A stretch of 64,000 nucleotides of DNA from Lunularia cruciata (Eukaryota; Streptophyta; Marchantiopsida; Lunulariales; Lunulariaceae): the NCBI GenBank assembly GCA_948567375.1, contig OX419758.1, positions 60,889,001 through 60,953,000 of the forward strand. Direction: 5' to 3'. This document shows positions 35,901 to 46,367 of this stretch, in pieces. The translations under genes and the position numbers were made by a program. Positions within the stretch are counted from its first letter, which is position 1, and each line of letters opens with the position of its first letter. Below the pieces are notes generated by a model. It was not told the DNA's origin, did not search any database, and was given only the letters and a program-made list of their open reading frames with translations.

Positions 35901-36451
35901 CTCTCATCCCCTTCCAAACTCTCCTCCATACGAATTGCGATCTTGATAGCTTCAACCTTGGAAGAAGGTTTCTCATATCTCACCTTGCTTCTAATTTGTG
36001 GTCTCAATCCTCCCACAAAATTCTTGGTGAGCATGGCCCCTATGCCAATCATTGTAGTCTCCACATCATCCCCACCCTTCCTCAACACTATGCGAAATCT
36101 GGACTCCAACTTTTCCACTCTTTCCACATAGACCCTCACTTTCTCTCCATCTCCTTGCTTGAGAAATGTAACCTCACTCATCAATCTCTCATAACTCTCA
36201 TCAGGAAGAAAGTTCTCAATGAGTGCTGAAGTCAAAGTCTCCCAAGACTCCTCTTCCCCCTCTCTCCTCTCTCTCTTTTGGTATTCTGACTCATACCATG
36301 TAAGTGCTGCATCCTCAAAGAAATCTGGTAATAATGAGGCCCACTCATTCTTCCTCCTCTCATTGTTTCCTATGCAAGCTCTCTTGAAGTCTCTCACAAA
36401 GGCCTCCACATCTTCTCCATCATTGCCAAAGAAAACCGGAAGTTTCCCCAT
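32996..36451 (-). CDS. Family A gag-protease-RT-RNase H polyprotein, 1,151 residues
   Basis: It starts at ATG 36451 (MGKLPVFFGN). Gag is at residues 1-260; a CCHC knuckle, C282-x2-C285-x4-H290-x4-C295, follows. The protease region has VDGGSAVNAM near 501-510 and LLLGRPWL near 570. RT spans about 690-960 with GDGYSGYNQI (motif A) and MPFGLCNAPATFQ. At the catalytic YxDD site the sequence reads FIVDFCVYG (889-899): the first aspartate is valine, one transversion in GAT. RNase H (about 1030-1150) keeps ILYTDAS, EREGLAVIF and TDHKAL. The frame ends HANA-stop where sequence related to an integrase follows in another frame. RT is therefore expected to be inactive. Confidence 0.92.
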   Translation of the reverse strand: MGKLPVFFGNDGEDVEAFVRDFKRACIGNNERRKNEWASLLPDFFEDAALTWYESEYQKRERREGEEESWETLTSALIENFLPDESYERLMSEVTFLKQGDGEKVRVYVERVEKLESRFRIVLRKGGDDVETTMIGIGAMLTKNFVGGLRPQIRSKVRYEKPSSKVEAIKIAIRMEESLEGDESDLVVKEVVHPPQGYKYGGTSDTLVTRVAPQVVVAPVLAPPPKDPLQTITEQLADLKINVVQLWEKREVDQNVGRGPRSYGNYPYRGGQPANNFNDRNCFGCGGRGHIQRNCPNSTYHGGRGYEGANRGKEGGSETQVAPNPNKGKGIASIDVVESKYEKGECSNSKGLNLELLAQEKKRARFAEDVHSSQGFTSSKDTPMSTRSTHTSTPSTTKTPRKKLGMEDFLISKQQWNYNVLEDVGSHKANITVGQLIALNPTLRKELRGGLSSTRSKKKKKAKVPVSMGVVDAKPAPWEACEYASKIDVRVNGHNIKDALVDGGSAVNAMSERLMKKLGMIPSRPSTFVVSMANKQQVRPVGVMDKVVVSVMGVQNLMTFQVLKDSSYDLLLGRPWLRAAHTTDRWHKGYLRIGPSNHRVTVPVTNTTNTSHSDTPSSDYWESDSEGGASGVDTSMEEETSTEEDESESDSDVYPLCAMDFAPKPEVLKDPDKSPLTLEEVERRLSTLKYGPNVTKEEKVRFEEIFRKFIHVFAFSYKDLKEVTLEEHKIEVESHARPIRQKQRRISPPISLVVKEEIDKLKEAGFIFEVENSEWVSPIVIVKKKNGKLRVCVDYKKLNAVTKKDYYPLPFIDEILEEVAGHERYSFGDGYSGYNQIKIAPEHQQLTTFTTPWGTYAFKVMPFGLCNAPATFQRFMNKVFEPFIGKFVRDFIVDFCVYGSKEEHFEHLIKVLQRLDEANASLNPEKCIFGCEEGLLLGHIISKDGIAVDLEKVRKISDLPFPSSLTKLRQFLGMVGYYRRFIFSFSNKAYALTIYMKKGVDYMVILEDKEALKAFEELKQSLVVAPILAKPDWSKPFILYTDASNVAIGCTLSQLDQDGHDHPIAYASRQMVSAEKNYSVTEREGLAVIFGLKKFRHYLIGGKATIVTDHKALKYIFNKPNVEGRLARWMILLSEYDYTIEDRPGKKHANA

Positions 36452-36686
36452 CTTAACCCCTCACTATCTTTCTTTTCTCTCAATTTTTTTTTTCTCTTTT
36501 CTTTTCTCTCACTCTATTACTAATAGAGTATATACATGACTAACACCATCTGAGAATAATCCACTCTAGGGAACACAAAAGGTTCAGGTTGCTCCAAGAT
36601 TTCTATAGCAACATCAAATCCTAGAGTGCATATTAATCTAACTCTCATGGATAGTTTATCCATAAGTTGAAAGATTATCTCCATCA

Positions 36687-37160
36687 CTAATCTTGAGAAC
36701 TAGCTGATGAAGGTGGTAGTATTTCTGTAGCTGTACTAAGACTCTCTCCAAGATCCTTCACCAAAGTTTCCAAAAGTGCTTTTACTCCACTACACTCATG
36801 TCCTTTTGGAAGTCCTTCAACTCCACAAACCTCACACAACTCCTTGGTCTTAGATCTTCTCCCTCCCAATCTTGGTGAAGAAGGTCCAACATGCAAACCC
36901 AAGTCAAGTAAGCCTCTCCTTTCCCTCAATCTCTTGCTCTCAAAGGTTAATGGACATGAACTTGCCTTATGTCCCTTCTCTCCACATAGAAAGCACTTAG
37001 ACTCACTCTTTCCTCCAAGTGGTGTAGGTTTTTGGATCCTCTCAACACTCTCTTCAAATTCTATTGTAAACTCTCTTTTCCTCAAATCCACCCCTACAAT
37101 CACCTCAAACCCTTGGGGAACCTTGCATAATCTCAATTTCCACTCTTGATGACCCTCCAT
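36687..37160 (-). CDS. Family A extra ORF upstream of gag, zinc-knuckle protein, about 157 residues
   Basis: From ATG 37160 (MEGHQEWKLR) to a stop at 36687. It has one canonical knuckle, C56-x2-C59-x4-H64-x4-C69 (CFLCGEKGHKASSC), and a second cysteine cluster CEVCGVEGLPKGHEC, then a Leu/Ser-rich tail ending SSASSQD. Upstream sequence in other frames (37321 down to 37161) reads YWLRDLSDIV, then LMHEKFEINKKHV before a stop, so the ancestral protein was probably longer and has been broken. Gag of the same element has its own knuckle. An additional 5' ORF is known in Ogre/Tat-type Ty3 elements; the function here is unknown. RNA binding is inference from the knuckle. Confidence 0.7.
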   Translation of the reverse strand: MEGHQEWKLRLCKVPQGFEVIVGVDLRKREFTIEFEESVERIQKPTPLGGKSESKCFLCGEKGHKASSCPLTFESKRLRERRGLLDLGLHVGPSSPRLGGRRSKTKELCEVCGVEGLPKGHECSGVKALLETLVKDLGESLSTATEILPPSSASSQD

Positions 37161-37808
37161 GTTCCCAAAGATGAATCTAAACACTCAAACATGCTTTTTG
37201 TTGATCTCAAACTTCTCATGCATGAGATCTCCACTCTGCAGAATTGACCCTTCCTCACAATGTCACTCAAATCTCTCAACCAGTATGTCACAGTCCTTTG
37301 AAATTTTCCACACTTGATCACAACTCTAGGGCATCCCTCCCTGCAAAATTTTAGATTTTTTCATCGAGCCATTTGGCCTAGACACCTTTCTATTCAGCAC
37401 CCATATTTCAGATTTGGTCTGAAAACCACCCCCCTCACTTCAAAAACTCATAACGCCCTGCGCAAAAACGATCTCTCTCTAATTTTTGTGGCAGCAGGTA
37501 GGATACAATGCACTGAATTTTCTTGGAAATTTTCAGGACAATTCACTGAAAATTGAAGAAATGGCAGACTCTGTACAATTTTCCAGAGAGCATGCAGTTG
37601 CGGGAGCACTTTACCCTATCAACTTTCAAAAATTCTAGCCCAGTGCGCATAGAAGCTCTCTCAATAATTTCAAGTGTGCTAACTGAAAGATAACCCAAGC
37701 TATCATGTGTAGAAATCTCGAGTCCAGATCTCAAACTTGAGATTTTGCCCAAAATCACCTTAATCCCCAAAATCTGCAATCCACCTCACACAATCTCTCC
37801 AATTCCTC

Positions 37809-37962
37809 TCATGTGTACAAGATGTACAAAATCACCTCAAAGACATCATAATGAACTACAGGGTATACAAATGGATCTTGGTTCTCTAACATAAGTTCAG
37901 CCCTCTCCTCTCCTAATGTTCTCTCCAAGTGAGCTCTCATAGCCTCCTTCTGCCTAATGTAG
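37809..37962 (-). other. Leader open frame conserved in both family A copies
   Basis: After the primer site a frame of about 57 residues runs from an ATG near 37980 (MFRVQFYIRQ) to a TGA at 37809. The second copy at 63.75-63.92 kb keeps the same frame and length with about 8 replacements. Replacements rather than silent changes dominate, so I do not call it a gene; it may be leader sequence that happens to stay open. Confidence 0.35.
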
Positions 37963-37998
37963 AATTGGACGCGGAACATTATCTTGCCTTCTAGAGAG

Positions 37999-38016
37999 GT
38001 CCCGGCAACGGAACCA
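37999..38016 (-). promoter_or_regulatory. Primer-binding site, tRNA-Asp-like
   Basis: Four bases inside the 5' LTR the minus strand reads TGGTTCCGTTGCCGGGA. It matches the 3' end of plant tRNA-Asp (PBS usually TGGCGCCGTTGCCGGGGA) apart from a few positions. The other family A copy has a decayed version at 63709. Confidence 0.65.
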
Positions 38017-38020
38017 AAAA

Positions 38021-38712
38021 TGTGAGCCGGCCTGTCTCTCACTCAGGATGAACCTCTGATGGCTATTATGGTAGCGCACCATGGACTAAGAAGGCAAGGA
38101 ACCCCAACTCCATCATACTCCTCCAAGGCTAACACTCCAAGACTCAAGACATTGCTCACTAGAGAACTCAATGAGAGAGAGATAGTTGCAAATGAAAGGA
38201 TGATGAGTACCTCCTCACTCCTTGTTTATATACTTGTGAAATAATTACGTACCAAAGTTACTAATTACCGTAGTAACTCAAGTTACTAGACTAAAAGTCA
38301 AGTAAAGTCAAAAAGTAGAAAGGAATATCCATTCACATGGGCATATTCCCCTAAGCATGTGGTCTTATCTTGACCCAACCACTAAAGCAAGGATTCCTTC
38401 ACATGGGCTATCCTTGGACTAAAGAAGAATCCAAAACAAAAAGGCTTGCGGGCCCAAGAGTTCTCAACTCTTTCCCCAAAGCCAAACACCTAGGAATAAT
38501 ACCAAGTCAACACACTAAAATCCAAAATAGTGGTGCTCATCTTTTCTACTTCCTCTAAAGTAAGGTCCCATCTATCTTAGCTATGACTAACTTTAGCTAA
38601 CCATGACTAATATAGAACCATCCTTTATCTCTATATAAATAATATCTCTTAAGTACTTGTAATACCAAGCTAAATATCACAATACCACACACATGCACAA
38701 ATGGGTGTTACA
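38021..38712 (-). repeat. Family A copy 1, 5' LTR
   Basis: 692 bp, TGTAACACCC at 38712 to CCGGCTCACA at 38021 on the minus strand. It looks identical to the 3' LTR. The flanking GGAC at 38713-38716 repeats the GGAC at 30880-30883. Confidence 0.95.
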
Positions 38713-41700
38713 GGACAGAGAAGTGAGAAGTGAAGGAATTTTTGAGAGATTTTGCACTGGACAGAACTGAGGATGTTATATCAAAAGTTGATGAATTGCT
38801 GCTGTGAGAGAGTTGGACAGAGGATAGCAATTTCAAAAATTGAGGTTTGTTGCTGTGAGAGAATTGGACAGAGGAGAGCCAATTTTGAAAAGTATAAGGG
38901 CTGCTATTGTGATAGAGCTGGACAGAGGAGAGGATATTTTTGTAGCTTGCCCTAGAAGTGAGAAGTGAAGAGTAGTTTTGAGAGATATTGTGTTGGACAG
39001 AGCACTGGAAAAAATTAGATAGAGAAGTAAAGAGGAGTAATTCAAGAGAATAGTACTAAATAGATGAGAAGGAAAATTGGGAGATTTTGTGCTGGATTTT
39101 GCCCTAGACATAGAAGTGAGAAGTGAAGGAATTTTCAAGAGATTTTTCACTAGATAGAACTGAGGATGTAATATCAAAAGTTGATGAATTGCTATTGTGA
39201 GAGAGTTGGACAGAGGAGAGCAATTTTGAAAATTGAGGGTTTGCTGTTGTGAGAGAGTTGGATAGAGGAGAGAAATATCAAAAGGTTAATGATTTGTTGT
39301 TGTGAGAGAGTTAGACAGAGGAGAGCAAATTTCGGAAGTTGATGATTGCTGCTGTGACAGGAGGATAGAGGAAAAGGGGAAGATAATCAGTTAAGAAGGG
39401 CTCGGATTGACCAAAAGAGCGTAGAGAATGCTTTGAATGAAATCTGGTCTATGATAGGAACAATGAAGGAGGAGAAACTTGAAGGCCATGGATAGTGAAG
39501 GTGTGTGTGAGAGAGAGTATTTTGAAGTTTGCTACTGGTTGGTCAGGACAGGAACTAGGACAAGGAGTGAAGAAAGGAAGGGAATTTCAGAGGTAATGGG
39601 CTGGACTGGATAGAAAGGAGGAGTTTCAAAATTTTGTTGTGAAGGTTTGAGAGTGAACCAAGAGAGACAAACAGAGAGGAATTTTTGAGCTTTACTGTGA
39701 GGACCAAGAGAGCTAGAGACTACAGAGCAGTTCTCAAAGGTTGAGGAATGCTGATGCTGGGCAGAAGATAGAGAGGCCATTTTCTTGAAGGTGATATGAA
39801 GGTCTGATGCTAAAGTGATAGGGCAGAGAGAAGAGAAGGAGAGGCTTTGAATGCTGAGTGGTGAGTGACAGTATGATAAAAGAGAAGTAGTTGACAAGAT
39901 TGTCTGCATGTGATTGGACGAGTTTGGATGCTCAACTGGAATGTCTTGGTTGCCTAGGTGATAAATTAGGAATGTTCAATCCATAGGAAAGACTTGTTTG
40001 TCTTGTTTGTCTTGTTTGACTTATAACTATATGACTGGTTGAAGAGGATAATTCACAAACGGTTTTGTTGGTAAAATAGCTCACGTGTACCCTTGAGGCT
40101 TTTGGTGTGATAAATTTTCTTTTTCTCTTTTAGTTGTTGTAAGGAACATGGATCTATGTCAATATGTCGCGGGTGTGGTTTTATGCTACCTTGCCATGGG
40201 AGATATTTCCTATATTATTGTGAAGCCCGGAATAAAGGTTATGGTATTATTAGCTCAAGGAGTCTTTTAATCTGGCTTGAGCCAAGAAGTGATGTTAGGT
40301 TACACTAGCTCAAGTTCGGTTTTATGTTATTGGAATGAAAGAGTATTTGCCTTAGAGGAGGAGCAAAAAGGAGCTTTTGAGTTGGAAATACTTGGGAGGC
40401 TTTAGAGGAGTTGTGACAATGAAAGGTTTGGGGGGAAAACAATAGGAAAAAGTTAGAGGATAGTGAAGGAACTCAGCTCGGGAGGAGAGAAATTTTTTAG
40501 TGGAATGGGTTTGGTGAAGTGGTTGCAGGAGGAGATTTTTGAGGGAAATACCTGGCTGTGCAGGGGCTTTGAGAGCATGGACATGAAGGAAAGGGGAATC
40601 GAAAGGGTTTGGTAAATTGGTTGTAGGAGAAATTTTTGAGTGAAAGGGTTTGGTGAAGTAGCTACAGGAGGAGATTTTTGAGAGAAATACCTGGCTGTGC
40701 AGGGGCTTTGAGAGCATGGACAGGAAGGAAAGAGGAATCGAAAGGGTTTGGTGAATTGGCTGCAGGAGGAGATTTTTGAGAGAAATACCTGGCTGTGCGG
40801 GGGCTTTGAGAGCATGGACATGAAGGAAAGGGAAATCGAAAGGGTTTGGTGAAGTGGCTGCAGGAGGAGATTTTTGAGGGAAATACCTGGTTGTGCAGGG
40901 GCTTTGAGAGCATGGACAGGAAGGAAAGGGAAATCAAAAGGGTTTGGTGAATTGGCTGCAAGAGGAGATTTTTGAGAGAAATACCTGGCTATGTAGGGGC
41001 TCTGAGAGCATGGACAGGAAGGAAAGGGGAATAGAAAGGGTTTGGTGAATTGGATGCAAGAGGAGATTTTTGAGAGAAATACCTGGCTGTGCAGGGGCTT
41101 TGAGAGCATGGACAGGAAGGAAAGGGAAATCGAAAGGGTTTGGTGAATTGGCTGCAGGAGGAGATTTTTGAGGGAAATACCTGGCTGTGCAGGGGCTTTG
41201 AGAGCATGGACAGGAAGGAAAGGGGAATCGAAAGGGTTTGGTGAATTGGCTACAAGAGGAGATTTTCAAGAGAAATACTTGGCTGTGCAGGGGCTTTGAG
41301 AGCATGGACAGGAAGGAAGGGGGAATCAAAAGGGTTTGGTGAATTGGCTGCAGGAGGAGATTTTTGAGAGAAATACCTGGCTGTGCAGGGGCTTTGAGAG
41401 CATGGACAAGAAGGAAAGGGAAATCGAAAGGGTTTGGTGAAGTGGCTGCATGAGGAGATTTTTGAGGGAAATACCTGGCTGTGCAGGGGCTTTGAGAGCA
41501 TGGACAGGAAGGAAAGGGGAATCAAAAGGGTTTGGTGAATTGGCTGCAGAAGGAGATTTTCGAGAAAAATACCTGGCTGTGTAGGGGCTTTGAGAGCATG
41601 GACAGGAAGGAAAGGGAATTGAAAGGGCTTTGAGAGAGGTGACTGTAGGAAGAGGTTTTTGAAGAATAGGGCCTGAACAGACATGGAAGGAGAGGAGAAT

Positions 41701-44024
41701 TTTGGAGAGAAAGGCCTGCTGGGAGAGAGGAGAATTATCGAAGGTCAGGGCTTGGACAGGACAGAGAGAGAATTTTTGAGAAGGCTTGGCTGTGCAGAAG
41801 GTTTGGAGAGTGTTGTTGGGACAAAGGAGAATTCTTGAAGAGATAGGTCTGGCCAGGACAGAGGGAGAGAGTAGAAAGTGCTTGCTGTACAGAAAACTTG
41901 AGAGAGGCTTATGCTTGTGCAGGAACAATAGGGATGAATTTTGGCAAGGGACCTGACGGTGCGAGTTTTGGTCAGCTGGAATTTCAAGAAGATCAGGAGG
42001 CTGAGTGTGGATTTTCAAGAGTTGGCAGGGAAACTTTGGGAAAAATGCGTCCCTAGACATGGGGTTGGACAGTGAGGAGTTTTGAAAGGACCAGTAGGGC
42101 TGAGAGATAAGTTTTGGGAAGTGGCAAGGGACCTGAAGGAGTGAGTGTTAGTCAGCTGGAATTTTGAGAAGATCATGAGGCTGAGTGTGGATTATCAAGA
42201 ATTGGCAAGGAAACTTTGGGGAAAATGCTTCTCTAGACATGGGGTTGGACAGTGAGGAGTTTTTGAAAGGACCAGTAGGGCTGAGAGATAAGTTTTGGGA
42301 AGTGGCAAAGGACCAAAAGGTGAAAATGTTTGCCAGGAGTTGAGTTGAGACAGTGAGAATTTTTGAGACGATTAGTAGGACTATGAGTGGAGTTTTGGGA
42401 AGTGGCAAAGGAACTTGAAGGGAAAGTGTTTCTTAGGGATGGAGTTTAAACAGTGAGAGTTTCGGGGAGAAACACACGAGGAAGAACTTTCAAGGGAGAA
42501 GCTGACATGTGACATGAAGGACTGAGCAAATGCTGGCACATGACTTTGAAAATGGAGAGTCAAAAATAGTTGTGCACTGAACTGCTGATAAGAGTTTTCT
42601 AAAGGGTGAGGTGCTTTGCAACAATGGAAGGAAAGTAAAGAGAGGAAGTACTTTGTGAATGGAGTCTGAAGGAAGAAGAGGACTAGTTTGAAGGACCATG
42701 AGATTGGGGAATGTATCGAGGGTTTTATGAGAAGTGGAACATCGAGGAGCTGAGTGTGTGGGATAGGGTTTTTCTTTTCACAAAAAATGTGGCCGAAGTT
42801 TTGACAGTGACTGGAACAGTTAAGAGGTCAAGAATTGGTTCATGTGAACAGGAGAGCTAAGGGCGTTTCATGAAAGGATCTTTGGCTGGGAACAAAAACC
42901 TTTGCAAGGGAGCATTAATGGGAATGCTGCTGGGAGGTGAAGGAAGAAGCCCGGAGAGTGAGTTGTCTTTACTGTTATCGGACAGAGTGCATGTGAAGGT
43001 GCCAGCTGAAATGATTTTCTGTCATAATTTAGTGCAAACACTGTATGAACTGGAGTTGGTTGGCTTTTCCGAAATTGTGAACCTTGCAGCTGAAATTTTA
43101 TGACAAATCCTGAGACAATGGTGTGTTTGATCTATGACTAGCATCAAGGAGGCTCCATTTTAGGAGCTCTCAGTCCATCTATATGAATGGTTTGATTTAG
43201 TAGTCTGGGTGCCGGGTTGAGCCCAAATAGAATACTGTTTGTTGTTTGTAAAGTTCCCAGCCATTCCTTGGAACTGTCGGGTCCAAAACCATAGCTGAAC
43301 CCGTGTGAACTAGCCAGTTCTGTGAAGGCCAAAGACAAACACAAACCCTCGAGAAACCCAACATTGGGAAACAAAGAAAAACCCAAAATTTTACAGAGCT
43401 GAGATTTCCAACACACCAAGAATAGGAAGAGAATGTCAGTCTACGAGAAACTCTAAATCAACAACAATAAAGGCAAACTAAGCACAAGCAGCCAAGTGCT
43501 CGGTGCACTCTCGGGGCCACACAATTTCCCCGACAACGGATAAATGTACTTTGACTTATGGATGTTGTCAAGGGAAGGGTTGCATTTAGGAGCTCCTGGT
43601 CCAGTCTATATGATTGCACAGTTCAGTGATCAATATAGCCAAGTTTGACCACCATTAATTGTTTGCGGCTATTTCACAAGTCTCACTAGAGCCGTCTGAG
43701 CCAAGAGCCAAACCCACAGACCCGAACATAAAACAGAACTGAAATCAATACTTTATAGGAATAGAGCTATAAGGCCAAACACAACCAAACACAATTGAAC
43801 ACTATAGATCAACTTTAGGCTACAAGATCCAACATACAAACCTTGGGAGAAACCTACACTGGGAGCAATTAGAACAACCTGACCTATTGGAACGAGCCTG
43901 CCAGCCATACAAAAAAAAGGAATAGAATATCAAACTTTGGGAAGACTCAAGTCATTGACACCAATCGCAACTAAGCACGAGCAACTAGGTGCTCGGTGCA
44001 CTCTCAAGGACAAAACCACACAAC
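38713..44024 (+). repeat. Family C block, right part (purine-rich, two terminal modules)
   Basis: Continues 29497-30883 after removal of family A. Purine-rich imperfect repeats run 38713-39900. Leader-like sequence follows (39950-40340), then a second purine-rich array (40345-42860) with a 98-bp minisatellite. Two copies of the terminal module come last, 43140-43530 and 43575-44024, each starting with a TTTAGGAGCTC-type motif and ending in GGTGCACTCTC and CCACACA. The right edge at about 44024 joins family B protease. I read this as two nested or rearranged LTRs, not a gene. Confidence 0.55.
40560..41640 (+). repeat. 98-bp minisatellite, about 11 units
   Basis: A unit carrying GAGATTTTTGAG, AATACCTGGCTGTGCAGGGG and CTTTGAGAGCATGGACAGG recurs at 98-99-bp spacing (GCATGGAC near 40714, 40812, 40910, 41008, 41106, 41205, 41303 and so on to 41597). 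One early interval is about 139 bp. Neighbouring units differ by few bases. Because 98 is not a multiple of three, the long minus-strand open frames across it rotate through all frames and are not coding. Confidence 0.93.
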
Positions 44025-44027
44025 ACC

Positions 44028-44560
44028 ACTTTCTTTCCAACTTAGCTTCTGATCCAAGCATAGGCAGAACCATCATCAAGAACTTTGGTCTCCATCCTCA
44101 CCGCCGTAATGAACGATTGGCCAAGGATCACCGGGTATGATGTAGTCTCTTGAGCAAAGAAATTTTGTTCATTGACTACATCTCAAACCTTCACCTTCAC
44201 ATCTAGGCAGGCACCATAGAGCTCTCCCTTGGTGTTGTTTGCTACCCTGATCACCCAACCATGCTTTGTATCAATTGGCCATTTTCCCCGCTTGTAGAGC
44301 TCTTTGGAAACAATGTTGATTTCTGATCCATGATCAATAAGAGCAACCACGGGATCTGTCATGCTACCAATCTTGAATAGGATTTCAGTGTTAGCTCTGG
44401 CCCAATTTCCTCTAGTATAGTGACTAGATATCCCACCATCATCACCCTCATCATCTACAAATCTGACTTTGCAGTTGTTGTAGCATCGAGCAAGCTCTAA
44501 CTCTTCTTCTTCTGTTACCGTAGTATCAAGAGCGTTTGATAGAGAAACCTCTCCTGTCAA
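44028..44560 (-). pseudogene. Family B aspartic protease
   Basis: The frame 44560-44183 carries the active-site-like segment VVALIDHGSEINIVS, so DHG stands where D-S/T-G is usual, and GWVIRVANNTKGELYG. After an in-frame stop the reading continues with YPVILGQSFITAVRMETKV and DDGSAYAWIRS to about 44030, where family C interrupts it. Its natural continuation is the segment at 29493. Confidence 0.75.
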
Positions 44561-44629
44561 TTTCCACTTGCACTTGATGGTGTCTATGATGACATCATGA
44601 AACTCCTTCTTGGCAATCCCAAGGATCTC

Positions 44630-46320
44630 TCAAAAAGTAAACTCCACCTTAGCGTTGAGTACTCTCTCTTCTAGTACTCCTTTTAGATTGGTTGTTGCTT
44701 CAATATTAGATTGAAGCTTATAAGTGTGTGGTTTACCCTTCTCCTTCTCCTTTCCCTTCACTGATTTTTCAGAATCAAAAGGTAAGGTATCCTCCATGAC
44801 CTCCTCCCGTGAAGGTACCACTCCTTGTCATGGGAGAGCACTCTCTTGAAGGAGTCTATCTCTTGTCAACTGTTGCTTTTGTGTTGATCTCTCATCCCCA
44901 AGCTCTACGTCTTCTCTCCTTTGTTTCTCTTTAAGAAGAGCTTCATGTTGGTTTCTTGCCATGTAGGCATGAACTGGTGTGGTATCCATTGGATCAGCCC
45001 ATTGAGTGGCCTGCCTGATTTTAGTAGCAACCCGTAGTAGTTCTCCTCATGCGGTGTTCCCTTTTTCCAATGTATGTAAAGCATTGCTCAACATGTTTCC
45101 CATCTCTACATGCTTCACAAATGCTTCTTCTCCATCTCCTACTACTTCCACTCCATAGGCAGCGGCTTCAACTGATGCTATAGCTTGTTGCGACAAGAAA
45201 TCATCCAACAACTTCCGCATTCCTCCTTTCTTGAAGTTGGTTTTTAGGATTTCCCTCGTGTCTTTCAATGCAATCTTCCCAACCTTCCAAAAACCACTCC
45301 TTGCTGAATAGTATCAAAAGAGTCACCACACTCCTTCCTTGTGTGTTTAGCACCAAATACACCTTTATACATACCCTTGCTTGGTCCTCGTTCTGGTGTG
45401 GGAACCGCTTCCTTTCTCCTCCAACCTTGCCAATCTGATTTGCAAATCTTGCATCCCTTTCACCAATTCATCAATGGTGGTTTTCTATAATGGAGTGGTG
45501 ACAACTAGATTAGTGACAGCCGGTGCTATGGCAATAGGTATCACGGGCTGTCTGGGAGCCCTTGCAACCACCGGTGGTACTACTTCTGGTCTTACTACCA
45601 CCTTTCCTCTACGGTATTCCCGCTTGGCAAGAATACTCATGGCTTCCAAGACCTTCTTCCAATCAAATGTCAATCCAATGTCCTCAGATCAATCCTTGAG
45701 CAAGACCTCCAACTCCCTTTGTAGCTCACTATTTGTTGATTGAAGGAATAGCTTCACCTTGTCACTCTCGAGCGTGAGTTTCTCTATTCGAGACAATTGT
45801 GAATATTGCATCTCAAAATCCCAAAATAGCTCAGTTGCACTCAAGCCCTTCATAGCCTTGTTCACCCGCTCCATGAATGACTTCTTGGTTACCCTATCCG
45901 CATCCTCCAAGAAGTATCCCTCTTTTAGATGAAGAGAAAATCTCTCCCAACTACCTCCATGAGCTCAAATAATCTCCTTAACGTGTACACGGAGCTCCAA
46001 GATAACCGCAAGCACAAGTGTAGTTATCATCTCACGTTCAGGAACCTTGTTGAGTTCCATCTCCTTGGAGTAATACTTCAGGTACTTTGAAATATTCCTC
46101 CCATCAAACTGATCTAACTTCCCAACAACTGATTGCAAAGCTTTAGAAGCCAATGTCTCCTTACGTTCGACAATTTGGTGTTGTTGCATATACAATGTAA
46201 ATGCTTGAAACATTTGTGTTGTAGCCGGATCAAGCTATAATGTGGGTGCCTCTCCAGAGCTTCTAGCACCTAGATCCCCTAAACTCTTGTCTGATCTCCT
46301 ATCCATGTCCACTAACCACC
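44630..46320 (-). pseudogene. Family B gag, broken
   Basis: Starts near an ATG at about 46308 (MDRRSDKSLGDLG) shortly after the 5' LTR. Frames 46213-45965, 45910-45689, 45673-45485, 45268-45047 and 44821-44630 together give one gag-like protein: LDQFDGRNISKYLKYYSKEMEL, then SATELFWDFEMQYSQLSRIEKL, a proline/valine-rich part, and an acidic lysine-rich part. I see no clear CCHC knuckle. Stops (for example after HVKEII) show decay. Confidence 0.75.
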
Positions 46321-46367
46321 TCCTTTCTGACTCTCCACCCTAGAAGTTTCACGTTGAGTTCACCAAC

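Larger units (their letters stand above)
30884..38712 (-). mobile_element. Young Ty3-type LTR retrotransposon (family A, copy 1)
   Basis: A 7.8-kb element with 692-bp LTRs that look identical by eye, a 4-bp target duplication GGAC on both sides, a primer site, a polypurine tract, an extra zinc-knuckle ORF, gag-pol and integrase, all on the minus strand. The pre-insertion sequence, CCTGGACAGAGAAG, can be read by removing the element, and a homologous unfilled site lies at 39.1 kb. There is no chromodomain after integrase. Identical LTRs mean a very recent insertion, yet pol carries lesions (see separate entries). Confidence 0.93.

Noticed and set aside
35492-36539. Plus-strand frames opposite gag
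   Set aside because: Shadows of the minus-strand gag-pol, with no independent motif.
40560-41640. CRISPR-like regular repeats
   Set aside because: Units are tandem without unique spacers, and the genome is eukaryotic.
40352-42060. Long minus-strand frames (up to 244 residues) rich in Pro, Ser and Phe
   Set aside because: They cover a 98-bp tandem repeat; the period is not a multiple of three, so frames rotate and the same peptide appears in all frames.
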